Source of the DNA: CAUZIB01 sp963578805
Lineage (GTDB): Bacteria > Acidobacteriota > Vicinamibacteria > Vicinamibacterales > UBA8438
Assembly: GCA_963578805.1 (NCBI GenBank)
Contig: CAUZDY010000005.1
Coordinates: 55,389-119,388 of the forward strand
Direction of reading: 5' to 3'
DNA length: 64,000 nt
In this document: positions 1-8,482 of the stretch, piece after piece
Layout of the letters: every line of letters begins with the position of its first letter
How positions within the stretch are numbered: position 1 is the first letter of the stretch
Notes under the pieces: model-generated
What the model was told of the DNA's origin: nothing
What the model saw: only the letters and a program-made list of their open reading frames with translations
Database searches by the model: none
Made by a program: the position numbers and the translations under genes

Positions 1-1
1 G

Positions 2-1618
2 ATGAGCGAGGAGCTTTCATCGACGATTCAGGAATCGGGAATCGAGCGAGTGAAGATCAGGTCGGTACTGACCTGCGCGTCACGTCGTGGAGTCTGTGCG
101 CGCTGCTACGGCCGCGACCTCGCGACCGGAAGACTCGTCGAGCTGGGTATGGCTGTGGGCGTGATTGCTGCGCAGTCGATTGGCGAGCCGGGGACGCAGC
201 TGACGATGCGGACGTTCCACATCGGTGGCACGGCCTCGCGGGTTTCTGAGCAGTCGACGTTGGAGAGCAAGCATGCCGGGACAGCCAAATTCCAGAGTGT
301 CCAGGTAGTGGAGAAGAAGAACGGAGCGCTCATTGTTATGAACCGCACTGGCTCGCTCGTTATCCAGGATGCAAAGGGGCGCGACCGTGAGCGCTATGCA
401 CTGGTCTACGGCGCCCGTCTGTTGGTCCGCGATGGACAGCAGGTGGAACCTGGTCAGACTCTCGTGGAGTGGGATCCCTACACCTTCTCGATGCTCACCG
501 AACAGCCTGGAACGGTCCGGTTCAAGGACATCATCGAGGGTATGACGGTCCATGAAGAAGTTGACGAAGTGACCGGTTTGATGCGACTCATTATCGTCGA
601 CTCGGCGGACGAGAAAAAACAACCCACAATTGAAATACGCGACGGAAAGGGAAAGGTGGTTCACCGGTATCACATGCCATCACACGCACATCTAATGGTC
701 GCGGAAGGCGATCAGGTGGACGCTGGCGATGTCTTGGCGAAGATTCCGCGCGAGACAACCAAGACGAAGGACATCACCGGTGGTCTCCCACGGGTTGTGG
801 AGTTATTCGAAGCCCGTAAGCCGAGGGAAACGGCGGTCATAAGCGAAATCGATGGAATCGTCAAACACGGTGGCATCGTCAAGGGGATGCGCAAGATGAT
901 TATCATCCCCGACGAAGAGGCTGAACCGCGCGAGTATTCACTCCCACGCGGCGTACACGTCAACGTGCAGGAGGGCGACCGCGTGCACGCGGGCGAGCCG
1001 CTCATGGACGGTCCGAGTAATCCGCACGACATTCTCAGCGTGCTGGGCGAAAAGGCACTACACAGTTACTTGGTTAACGAAATTCAGGAGGTCTACCGTC
1101 TGCAGGGCGTCAACATCAACGACAAACACATCGAGGTGATTGTTAGACAGATGATGCGCTGGGTGAAGGTCGAGGACGTGGGTGATACCGAGTTCCTGGT
1201 GGACGAGCAGGTAGACAAGATTCGGTTTACCGAGGAGAACGAACGAATCATCGCCGAAGATGAGCGGCCAGCGACGGGTCGGCCGCTGCTGCTCGGCATT
1301 ACCAAGGCGTCATTGTCGACTGAGTCGTTTATCTCAGCGGCATCCTTCCAGGAAACAACACGGGTGCTAACCGAGGCTTCGATCTCCGGGAAGGTTGATC
1401 ACTTGCGGGGTCTCAAGGAGAACGTCACGATGGGCCGGTTGATTCCGGCCGGCACCGGGTTCGACTTCTACAAGAAGGTCAAAATCGAACCGGATGAGCC
1501 ACCGTTGCCGCCGCCCTTGTCCTTTGAGGAGCTCGAACTGGAGCGTGAGATGGACTACCTCGCCGATCCCGAAGACCGGGTGGGCCGTCCAGATGTGAAA
1601 GTCATCGAAGGCCAGTAG
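2..1618 (+). CDS. rpoC: DNA-directed RNA polymerase subunit beta' (C-terminal part, 5' end outside window)
   Basis: This is the C-terminal 538 residues of the beta' subunit, which forms the catalytic core of RNA polymerase with beta. The gene enters from the left edge, so the first ATG in the window is not its start. Three cysteines (C25, C32, C35 of the fragment) belong to the second beta' zinc site, whose fourth cysteine lies upstream. They are followed by the bridge-helix and trigger-loop region around residues 52-76 (AAQSIGEPGTQLTMRTFHIG). The long remainder matches the C-terminal jaw and clamp parts. It leads into the str operon, a common bacterial order. The fragment has no frameshift or internal stop. 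Confidence 0.98.
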   Translation: MSEELSSTIQESGIERVKIRSVLTCASRRGVCARCYGRDLATGRLVELGMAVGVIAAQSIGEPGTQLTMRTFHIGGTASRVSEQSTLESKHAGTAKFQSVQVVEKKNGALIVMNRTGSLVIQDAKGRDRERYALVYGARLLVRDGQQVEPGQTLVEWDPYTFSMLTEQPGTVRFKDIIEGMTVHEEVDEVTGLMRLIIVDSADEKKQPTIEIRDGKGKVVHRYHMPSHAHLMVAEGDQVDAGDVLAKIPRETTKTKDITGGLPRVVELFEARKPRETAVISEIDGIVKHGGIVKGMRKMIIIPDEEAEPREYSLPRGVHVNVQEGDRVHAGEPLMDGPSNPHDILSVLGEKALHSYLVNEIQEVYRLQGVNINDKHIEVIVRQMMRWVKVEDVGDTEFLVDEQVDKIRFTEENERIIAEDERPATGRPLLLGITKASLSTESFISAASFQETTRVLTEASISGKVDHLRGLKENVTMGRLIPAGTGFDFYKKVKIEPDEPPLPPPLSFEELELEREMDYLADPEDRVGRPDVKVIEGQ

Positions 1619-2080
1619 GATAGACGCACAGTACGCGCCCGTGAAAGGCGGGCAGTGATGGAGTAATGGGCCATGGGCGAGACTTGATGTGGCAGGTGCG
1701 TAGGTTGCGGCGTACTGGACATCAGGCTGCGATAGACTGCCATTTTTGTATCCGTTAAATAGACGCGAGGTTCCTGGGCGACGGATTTCGGGTTTACTGA
1801 AATGGCTGTTATGTGATAGTTTCTTAAGGTTTTGTCGGAGCTGGGAAACCCTACTTAGCTTCGGCCCGTCCGAAAAAGCCGCCGGAGCGTCTTTTGCCGG
1901 CACAGGTGAACCAGGCATTCGCTTTTGGATCGCCGACACGGCGCGCATACAGAAATAGGGTCAACCTGGCCACGGGTGCCAAGCCGTCGATACATCGACG
2001 CTTCTAGGCCTTGGCCGCTTTCCTCAGCGGTGCCACGCACTCGCGTAGCGTGTGACGTGGTGCCAGAGCAAGGAGTCGTC
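1619..2080 (+). other. 462-bp rpoC-rpsL intergenic region
   Basis: No gene is supported here. A short reading frame that runs into rpsL from 1925 has no ribosomal-protein similarity before codon 53, so it is treated as leader. A weak GC-rich inverted repeat (GCCCG/CGGGC, 1637-1653) just after rpoC has no T run and is not a convincing terminator. I could not find a -35/-10 pair with good spacing. The only strong element is the stem-loop at 2029-2064 next to the rpsL ribosome binding site. The gap is long for this gene order, so a promoter or leader RNA is plausible. Confidence 0.5.
2029..2064 (+). promoter_or_regulatory. stem-loop in rpsL leader
   Basis: GGTGCCACG (2029-2037) can pair with CGTGGTGCC (2056-2064) over nine positions including two G-U pairs. 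Two more short helices (CAC/GTG and CGC/GCG) close toward a three-base loop, with one bulged A. The structure ends five bases before the AAGGAG ribosome binding site of rpsL. Its position suggests control of translation of the str operon, but no known class is recognised and the function is inferred only. Confidence 0.4.
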
Positions 2081-2455
2081 TTGCCGACGATTAGCCAGCT
2101 AGTTCGGAACGGGCGGGAGCGGATACATGGCAAGACGAAGAGTCCTGCTCTGCAGGGGTGTCCGCAGAAGCGGGGCGTGTGTGTCCGCGTGTTTACACAG
2201 ACGCCAAAGAAGCCGAACTCGGCGCTCCGTAAAGTGGCGCGGGTTCGACTGACAAACGGTATCGAGGTGACGAGCTACATCCCAGGCGAGGGTCACAACC
2301 TGCAGGAGCATTCCCTCGTACTGATTCGGGGCGGTCGGGTGAAGGATCTCCCAGGCGTAAGGTACCACGTCGTCCGCGGAACACTTGACACGGTGGGTGT
2401 TTCGGAGCGTCGACAGAGTCGATCGAAGTACGGTGCGAAGCGGCCGAAACTGTAG
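2081..2455 (+). CDS. rpsL: 30S ribosomal protein S12
   Basis: S12 sits at the decoding centre of the small subunit. The start is TTG at 2081: family similarity begins at LPTISQLVRNGR, an AAGGAG lies five bases upstream, and the product is then 124 residues, the normal length. The longer frame from 1925 adds 52 unrelated residues. The motif PKKPNSALRK is intact around residues 42-51, and the GRVKDLPGVRYH loop is also present. The two lysines mutated in streptomycin-resistant strains are therefore the wild-type residue. It is the first gene of the str cluster rpsL-rpsG-fusA-tuf. Confidence 0.95.
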   Translation: MPTISQLVRNGRERIHGKTKSPALQGCPQKRGVCVRVFTQTPKKPNSALRKVARVRLTNGIEVTSYIPGEGHNLQEHSLVLIRGGRVKDLPGVRYHVVRGTLDTVGVSERRQSRSKYGAKRPKL

Positions 2456-2507
2456 CGTGGGTCTTATAGCGCAGAATTAAAGTTCAAAGCCGGGGAGAAG
2501 ACTGAAC

Positions 2508-2981
2508 ATGCCACGCCGACGTGAAGTCCCGAAGCGAGAAATTCCTGCCGACCCCCTGTACAACAGCACGCTCGTGACGAAGTTCGTGCGTATGTTGATG
2601 AAGGGTGGAAAGAGGAACGTGGCTGAGCGGACCCTCTACGGGAGTTTGGATATCATCAAGAACCGCACTGGTGACGACCCTCTGAAAATCTTTAAGAAGG
2701 CTGTCGATAACACGAAGCCCAGTCTCGAAGTCAAGTCGCGAAGGGTGGGGGGCTCGAACTATCAGGTGCCGATCGATGTGTCGCCGAATCGCCGGCTGTC
2801 GCTGAGTATTCGCTGGATTACCAGCTATGCCCGTAGCCGTGGCGATGGGAAGACTATGAAGGAGAAGCTTGCGAACGAGTTGATCGACGCCTCCAACCTT
2901 CGTGGTAGTTCGGTTAAAAGAAGAGAGGATACCCATCGAATGGCTGAGGCAAACAAAGCGTTTGCCCACTATCGATGGTAG
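2508..2981 (+). CDS. rpsG: 30S ribosomal protein S7
   Basis: The 157-residue product is full-length S7, the primary 16S rRNA binding protein that nucleates the 30S head. It starts MPRRREVPKREI and contains the conserved NxTLVxKFVRxLMKxGK and AxxxxHRMAEANKAFAHYRW-type segments near the two ends. GGAG at 2494-2497 is 10 bases before the ATG. In E. coli S7 represses its own operon by binding the rpsL-rpsG spacer. The 52-base spacer here is short and I saw no similar structure in it. Confidence 0.97.
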   Translation: MPRRREVPKREIPADPLYNSTLVTKFVRMLMKGGKRNVAERTLYGSLDIIKNRTGDDPLKIFKKAVDNTKPSLEVKSRRVGGSNYQVPIDVSPNRRLSLSIRWITSYARSRGDGKTMKEKLANELIDASNLRGSSVKRREDTHRMAEANKAFAHYRW

Positions 2982-3061
2982 CTGGAATGGTAGCTGCTGC
3001 TGAGGTCGTATCGAAGCCGGGGAAAACGCGGAACGGGTCTAGCGGTCGACACACACAGGCC

Positions 3062-5167
3062 ATGGCGAGGCAGGTGCCACTCGGTCGCACGCGAAATATT
3101 GGCATCATGGCGCATATTGATGCCGGCAAGACGACCACGACTGAGCGGATTCTGTACTACACGGGGATCACCTACAAGGTGGGTGAAGTACACGATGGGA
3201 CCGCCGTCATGGACTGGATGGCGCAGGAGCAGGAGCGGGGTATTACCATTACATCGGCCGCGACAACCTGCTTCTGGCGCGATCATCGCATCAACATCAT
3301 CGACACTCCAGGCCACGTGGATTTTACCGCCGAGGTGGAACGGTCGTTGCGGGTACTGGACGGCGCGGTGGCCGTTTTCGATGCCGTCGGCGGTGTCGAG
3401 CCCCAGTCGGAGACCGTGTGGCGCCAAGCGGACAAGTACTGCGTACCCCGCGTTTGTTTCGTGAACAAGATGGATCGCGTCGGCGCGGACTACATGGGGA
3501 CACTTGATCAGATTCGGACCAAGCTTCAGGCGAACCCGGTGGCGGTCCAGTTTCCGATGCACTCTGACGATGGATTCGAGGGGTTTGTTGACCTCGTTAC
3601 CATGAAGGCGGTGCGATACACGGATGCCACAGTCGGCTCGGAGGCAGTGGTTGAAGAGATTCCGGAGGAGCACCGGGTACAGGCCATCGAGTTGCGCGAG
3701 CAGTTAATCGAGAAGGTGGCCGAGTTTAACGACAGTCTCTTGAATAAATATTTACATGGCGAGCCGATCGGCGAGGACGAGATTCGCCAAACGATTCGGC
3801 GCCGAGTGCTCGATTCGGTTAGACACGACGAGTCACCGTTCGTACCGGTCCTCTGTGGAGCGGCATTTAAAAATAAGGGTATTCAGCCGCTACTTGACGG
3901 AGTGGTTGATTATCTTCCGTCACCCGATGACGTGCCACCAATCTCGGGGGTCGACCCCAACTCGTCCGAGGAGACGCTGCTTGAGCGTCGCGCGGACGAC
4001 GATGCACCGTTTTCGGCGCTTGCGTTCAAGATCATGACCGATCCTCATGTGGGTCAGCTCACCTTCATCCGCGTGTACTCCGGGGTGATGAAATCGGGAG
4101 CGACGATCTACAACCCTGGTCGTGATCGCAGTGAACGTGTCGGTCGGCTGCTGAAGATGCATGCGAACAAGCGTGAGGAGATTAAGCAGGTGTATTCAGG
4201 CGACATCGCTGCTGCGGTCGGGCTTAAGAGCGTGAGTACCGGCGACACCATCTGCGATCGACAGAACCCAATTGTGCTGGAGTCGATGGATTTCCCTAAT
4301 CCGGTGATCAGCCTGGCGATTGAACCAAAGACCAAGGCTGATCAAGAGAAACTCGGGCAGGGGCTCGCGAAGCTGACCGGCGAGGACCCGACATTCCAGG
4401 TGAAAACCGACGACGAGACTGGCCAAGTCGTTATCTCCGGTATGGGCGAGCTGCATCTCGAAATTCTTGTTGACCGGCTTAAGCGCGAGTTCGGTGTCGA
4501 CGCTGCAGTTGGCCGTCCGCAGGTGGCGTACAAAGAGACACTGACCCACCAGGCTGAAAGTGAAGGTCGGTACATTAAGCAATCTGGCGGTCGCGGGCAG
4601 TTCGGTCACGTCAAGATTCGAGTCGTGCCGGCACAGTCAGGTCATGGGTTCGAGTTTGTCAACGATATTCGTGGCGGGGCTATTCCCCGCGAGTACATTA
4701 AGTCGGTCGAGGACGGTATTCGGGACGCCATGACCACCGGGGTGCTGGCTGGATATCCGATCGAGGACGTGATCGTCTCGCTCTACGACGGCTCGTATCA
4801 CGAGGTCGATTCGTCCGAGATGGCATTCAAGGTGGCTGGGTCGATGGCGTTTCGGGAGGCGGCGCGAAAGGCTGGTGCTCAGCTGCTTGAGCCGGTCATG
4901 AAGGTCGAGGTGGTGGTCCCGGAAGCGTATATGGGAGACATTATCAGCGATCTGAACTCGCGTAGAGGGCGGGTGCGGTCAATGGACGCCCGTGCTGGCA
5001 CCCAAATCGTCAACGCCCGAGTACCGCTTTCTGAGATGTTTGGGTATGCCACAGATTTACGGTCGCGAACCCAAGGTCGAGCAACCTACTCTATGCACTT
5101 TGACCGATACGAACAAGTGCCTCAGACGGTGAGTGATGAGGTCATCGGACGTATCGAAGGTAGATGA
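3062..5167 (+). CDS. fusA: elongation factor G
   Basis: EF-G is the GTPase that drives translocation and, with RRF, ribosome recycling. The GTPase domain shows AHIDAGKT (residues 17-24), DTPGH (81-85) and NKMD (135-138), followed by domains II-V. The ATG at 3062 was chosen because family similarity begins at MARQVPLGRTRNIG and the protein is then 701 residues, the usual size. An upstream in-frame ATG at 2975 overlaps the end of rpsG and would add 29 unrelated residues. The ribosome binding site before 3062 is weak, so translation may be coupled to rpsG. A second EF-G paralogue lies at 22-24 kb. Confidence 0.96.
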   Translation: MARQVPLGRTRNIGIMAHIDAGKTTTTERILYYTGITYKVGEVHDGTAVMDWMAQEQERGITITSAATTCFWRDHRINIIDTPGHVDFTAEVERSLRVLDGAVAVFDAVGGVEPQSETVWRQADKYCVPRVCFVNKMDRVGADYMGTLDQIRTKLQANPVAVQFPMHSDDGFEGFVDLVTMKAVRYTDATVGSEAVVEEIPEEHRVQAIELREQLIEKVAEFNDSLLNKYLHGEPIGEDEIRQTIRRRVLDSVRHDESPFVPVLCGAAFKNKGIQPLLDGVVDYLPSPDDVPPISGVDPNSSEETLLERRADDDAPFSALAFKIMTDPHVGQLTFIRVYSGVMKSGATIYNPGRDRSERVGRLLKMHANKREEIKQVYSGDIAAAVGLKSVSTGDTICDRQNPIVLESMDFPNPVISLAIEPKTKADQEKLGQGLAKLTGEDPTFQVKTDDETGQVVISGMGELHLEILVDRLKREFGVDAAVGRPQVAYKETLTHQAESEGRYIKQSGGRGQFGHVKIRVVPAQSGHGFEFVNDIRGGAIPREYIKSVEDGIRDAMTTGVLAGYPIEDVIVSLYDGSYHEVDSSEMAFKVAGSMAFREAARKAGAQLLEPVMKVEVVVPEAYMGDIISDLNSRRGRVRSMDARAGTQIVNARVPLSEMFGYATDLRSRTQGRATYSMHFDRYEQVPQTVSDEVIGRIEGR

Positions 5168-5179
5168 GGGTCTGTAACG

Positions 5180-6367
5180 ATGGCGAAAGAAAAATTTGAT
5201 CGGTCGAAGCCCCACGTGAACATTGGAACCATTGGGCATATTGACCATGGGAAGACAACGCTCACGGCGGCGATCACGGCGGTGATGGCGAAGCACGATT
5301 CAACGAATACGGTGCGGTCGTTCGACTCGATTGACAACGCCCCGGAAGAACGGGAGCGGGGGATTACGATTGCGACGGCGCACGTGGAATACACAACGGC
5401 GAATCGGCATTACGCGCACGTGGACTGCCCGGGACATGCGGATTACATCAAGAACATGATCACGGGTGCGGCACAGATGGATGGCGCGATTCTGGTGGTG
5501 GCGGCGACGGACGGACCGATGCCGCAGACGCGGGAGCATATACTGCTGGCGCGGCAGGTGGGCGTGCCGTCGTTGGTGGTGTTTTTGAATAAAGTGGATA
5601 TGGTGGACGACCCGGAGCTATTGGAGCTGGTAGAACTGGAAGTGCGGGAGCTCTTGAGCTCGTATGAGTATCCGGGCGATGACATCCCGGTGGTGCAGGG
5701 GTCGGCGCTGAAGGCGCTCGAAGGCGAGGCGGCAGGCGAGACATCGATTGATGCACTGATGGTGGCGGTGGATGAGTATGTGCCGATGCCGGAGCGGGAT
5801 ATTGACAAGCCGTTCTTGATGCCGATTGAGGATGTGTTTTCGATTTCTGGGCGTGGGACGGTGGTAACGGGCCGGGTGGATCGTGGCAAGGTACTGGTAA
5901 GTGAGGAGATCGAAATTGTCGGGTTCACGCCGACGCAGAAGAAGGTAGTTACGGGTGTCGAGATGTTCCGGAAGCTACTGGATGAAGGCGTGGCGGGCGA
6001 CAATATCGGAGTGCTGTTACGGGGGACGGAGAAGGACGACGTGGAGCGGGGGCAGGTACTAGCAAAGCCAGGGTCGATTACGCCGCACACGAAATTCAAG
6101 GGGGAAGTGTATGTGCTGTCGAAGGACGAAGGCGGTCGGCACACCCCGTTTTTTAACGGGTATCGCCCACAGTTCTACCTTCGCACCACGGATGTGACGG
6201 GCGTGGCGAATCTGCCTGAGGGCGTGGAGATGGTGATGCCCGGGGACAACGTGTCGATTAGCGTGGAACTGATTACGCCGGTTGCGTTGGAGCAGGGCCT
6301 ACGGTTTGCCATACGGGAAGGTGGTCGCACGGTGGGCTCTGGTACCATTACCGAGATCATCGAATAG
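5180..6367 (+). CDS. tuf: elongation factor Tu
   Basis: EF-Tu carries aminoacyl-tRNA to the ribosome as a GTP complex. The 395-residue product has GHIDHGKT (19-26), DCPGH (82-86, with the catalytic His) and NKVD (137-140), then the two beta-barrel domains to the end. It starts 12 bases after fusA, so the two are co-transcribed. By eye the gene strongly prefers codons ending in G (gcg, acg, ccg, cgg, gtg), unlike fusA and the ribosomal genes around it. This may reflect recombination with another tuf copy or separate codon selection. Confidence 0.98.
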   Translation: MAKEKFDRSKPHVNIGTIGHIDHGKTTLTAAITAVMAKHDSTNTVRSFDSIDNAPEERERGITIATAHVEYTTANRHYAHVDCPGHADYIKNMITGAAQMDGAILVVAATDGPMPQTREHILLARQVGVPSLVVFLNKVDMVDDPELLELVELEVRELLSSYEYPGDDIPVVQGSALKALEGEAAGETSIDALMVAVDEYVPMPERDIDKPFLMPIEDVFSISGRGTVVTGRVDRGKVLVSEEIEIVGFTPTQKKVVTGVEMFRKLLDEGVAGDNIGVLLRGTEKDDVERGQVLAKPGSITPHTKFKGEVYVLSKDEGGRHTPFFNGYRPQFYLRTTDVTGVANLPEGVEMVMPGDNVSISVELITPVALEQGLRFAIREGGRTVGSGTITEIIE

Positions 6368-6414
6368 GCCGAACCAAGGTTGCGAGACAAGGGTCTGGAA
6401 AATCCGGAGACAAC

Positions 6415-6747
6415 ATGGCGACGTTCAGCGACAAGATACGTATCCGACTGAAGGCATACGACTATCGCGTGCTGGACCAATCGACGACGGAGATCGTCGA
6501 CACCGCGCGACGGACCGGCGCTCGGCTTGCCGGACCCATTCCGCTGCCGACCGAAAAGAACAAGTGGACGGTCTTACGGTCACCGCATGTCGACAAGAAG
6601 TCACGAGAGCAGTTCGAGATTCGAACACATAAGCGGTTGATCGATATTTTTGAGCCGACGCCCCAGACTGTCGATGCATTAATGAAGCTCGATCTTCCGG
6701 CCGGTGTGGACGTTGAAATCAAGGCATTTGGAAAAGAACATAACTAG
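6415..6747 (+). CDS. rpsJ: 30S ribosomal protein S10
   Basis: S10 is part of the 30S head and, as NusE, also takes part in transcription antitermination with NusB. The 110-residue product begins MATFSDKIRIRLKAYDYRVLD and keeps the loop GPIPLPTEKNKWTVLRSPHVDKK-type signature near residues 40-62 and the RTHKRLIDI segment. It follows tuf by 47 bases and opens the S10 gene block; no separate promoter is obvious in that gap. It is slightly longer than the common 102-105 residues. Confidence 0.97.
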   Translation: MATFSDKIRIRLKAYDYRVLDQSTTEIVDTARRTGARLAGPIPLPTEKNKWTVLRSPHVDKKSREQFEIRTHKRLIDIFEPTPQTVDALMKLDLPAGVDVEIKAFGKEHN

Positions 6748-6756
6748 GTTTCAGGC

Positions 6757-6780
6757 TCCAGGCTACGGCCCCAGCCTGGA
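6757..6780 (+). promoter_or_regulatory. stem-loop between rpsJ and rplC
   Basis: TCCAGGCT (6757-6764) and AGCCTGGA (6773-6780) form a perfect 8-bp stem with an 8-base loop. It lies in the 66-base rpsJ-rplC spacer, one of the longer gaps in this cluster. There is no following T run, so it is not a standard terminator. It could be a processing or mRNA-stabilising hairpin; this is inference. Confidence 0.35.
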
Positions 6781-6813
6781 CGGCGGTAAGCAAGAATGGG
6801 CACAGGATAGAAC

Positions 6814-7491
6814 GTGGTAACAGGAATCATCGGAAAAAAGATCGGGATGACTCAAGTCTTCTCTGAGGACGGTGCCGCTCTTCCGGTAACGGTGCTCAAG
6901 GCCGGTCCCTGTGTCGTGGTGCAGCAGAAGACCCGCGCACGCGACGGATACGACGCGGTTCAACTGGGCCTCGTTGAAGACAAGCCAGCGCGGGTGACAA
7001 AGCCGGTGGCCGGTCAGTATGTACGTGCCGGCGTGCCCCCGACGCGCGTTCGGCGAGAAGTCGTACTCGACGGCGATGCTCCGAATGAGGGCGAGCAGGT
7101 ATTGGTCTCGCTGTTCGAAGCCGGGGATCAGGTTGATGTGACTGGTATTAGCCGCGGGCGTGGATTCCAAGGTGTTGTCAAGAGACATGGTTTCAGTGGT
7201 GGAGGTGCAACCCATGGCTCGATGTTTCACCGGGCACCGGGTTCGATCGGGCAATCATCGTACCCGTCGCGGGTCCTAAAAGGCATGCGGGGGCCAGGAC
7301 GTATGGGTGGAGACCGCGTGACGACGCGGAACCTCAGCGTGATTCAGGTCGACGCCGACAACCATCAGCTCGTGGTTCGGGGTGCGGTTCCAGGCGCACC
7401 CGGCGGCTATGTTGTGATTCGGAAGGCGATTGCCCCAGGCAGGCACACCGGACCGATGCCTGTGGATAAGCCGAAGAAGCGTGGCAAATAA
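6814..7491 (+). CDS. rplC: 50S ribosomal protein L3
   Basis: L3 is an early-assembling protein near the peptidyl transferase centre. The start is GTG at 6814, preceded by AGGAT at a spacing of about five bases, giving 225 residues that begin MVTGIIGKKIGMTQVF. The conserved central loop GGATHGSMFHRAPGSIGQ (near residues 130-147) and KGMRGPGRMGGDRVT are present. These include the residues that reach toward the catalytic centre. It is followed 21 bases later by rplD. Confidence 0.96.
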   Translation: MVTGIIGKKIGMTQVFSEDGAALPVTVLKAGPCVVVQQKTRARDGYDAVQLGLVEDKPARVTKPVAGQYVRAGVPPTRVRREVVLDGDAPNEGEQVLVSLFEAGDQVDVTGISRGRGFQGVVKRHGFSGGGATHGSMFHRAPGSIGQSSYPSRVLKGMRGPGRMGGDRVTTRNLSVIQVDADNHQLVVRGAVPGAPGGYVVIRKAIAPGRHTGPMPVDKPKKRGK

Positions 7492-7512
7492 CAAGGGACG
7501 GTTCGTACGGCA

Positions 7513-8145
7513 ATGACTCTTGACGTCGTTAATTCGAAGAACGAAAAAGTCGACTCGGTAGCACTGAGTGATGACGTGTTCGGTGGAACCGTCAATACGT
7601 CACTGATTTGGGAATCAGTCGTTCACCAGAATGCAACGGATCGGCGGGGGACCCACGCGACGAAAACGCGCGGACGGGTGCAGGGATCTGGCCGGAAGCT
7701 GTGGCGTCAAAAGGGTACGGGTCGTGCTCGGGTCGGCGATGTCAGGAACCCTTTATGGCGAGCCGGCGGTACCGTGTTCGGGCCCCAGCCTCGAAGCTAC
7801 GGCTACCGGTTTCCAAAGAAGATGATTAAGGGTGCGTTGCGAGCTGCGCTGTCTCAGAAGATCAAAGACGGCGCTGTGATGGTGGTGGACGGCCCGTCGA
7901 CACTGGTGATTGACGAACCGCGTACCAAGCTCGCGGTTGAACGGCTGGGCCAGCTAGGCGTCAGCGGCCGCACCGTACTGGTCGATGTGGCGCCTGATCA
8001 TAACCTCGAGCTGGCCGTTCAAAATCTGCCGCGCGTACGGGTGGTCGAGACGGTGAGGCTGACGGCGCGCGATGTCGTGGGCGCGAAGAGCATCGTGCTG
8101 AGCAAGGCCGCGGTCGAGCATCTCGCGCAAGTGGTGGGGTCATGA
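7513..8145 (+). CDS. rplD: 50S ribosomal protein L4
   Basis: L4 lines the peptide exit tunnel with an extended loop. The 210-residue product has the loop sequence around residues 45-85 with KTRGRVQGSGRKLWRQKGTG and the FGPQPRSYGYRFPKK motif just after. In E. coli L4 represses the S10 operon through its leader and RNase E; no matching leader can be identified here. Its stop codon overlaps the start of rplW (ATGA). Confidence 0.97.
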   Translation: MTLDVVNSKNEKVDSVALSDDVFGGTVNTSLIWESVVHQNATDRRGTHATKTRGRVQGSGRKLWRQKGTGRARVGDVRNPLWRAGGTVFGPQPRSYGYRFPKKMIKGALRAALSQKIKDGAVMVVDGPSTLVIDEPRTKLAVERLGQLGVSGRTVLVDVAPDHNLELAVQNLPRVRVVETVRLTARDVVGAKSIVLSKAAVEHLAQVVGS

Positions 8146-8432
8146 AGCAGGCCGAGGTTCTCCGTCGGGCGATCGTCACGGAGAAGTCTTCGATTCTCCG
8201 CGAGGATCGCCAAATATTGGTGTTTGAGGTTGCCATGGCAGCGACCAAGGTCGATATCAAGCAAGCGATCGAAAAGTTACTTGGTGCCAAGGTCGCCAAA
8301 GTGCGAACGGCGATCAGTCACGGCAAGGTGAAGCGTCAGGGACGCTACTTTGGCCAGCGGCCTGATTGGAAAAAGGCATACGTCCGGCTCAAGCCTGGTG
8401 AAAAGACGCCGGAGTTCCTCGAAGGGGCGTAG
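8142..8432 (+). CDS. rplW: 50S ribosomal protein L23
   Basis: L23 surrounds the exit of the peptide tunnel and docks trigger factor and SRP. The 96-residue product starts at an ATG overlapping the rplD stop by four bases, so translation is coupled. It contains the typical VTEKS near the N-terminus, the FEVAMAATKVDIKQAIEKLL helix and the RQGRYFGQRPDWKKAYVRL segment. It is complete and normal in length. Confidence 0.97.
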   Translation: MKQAEVLRRAIVTEKSSILREDRQILVFEVAMAATKVDIKQAIEKLLGAKVAKVRTAISHGKVKRQGRYFGQRPDWKKAYVRLKPGEKTPEFLEGA

Positions 8433-8482
8433 GGTGCTCGATGCTGGTTGTGCACCGGTGCAACGGGTGACAGGACAAGACG

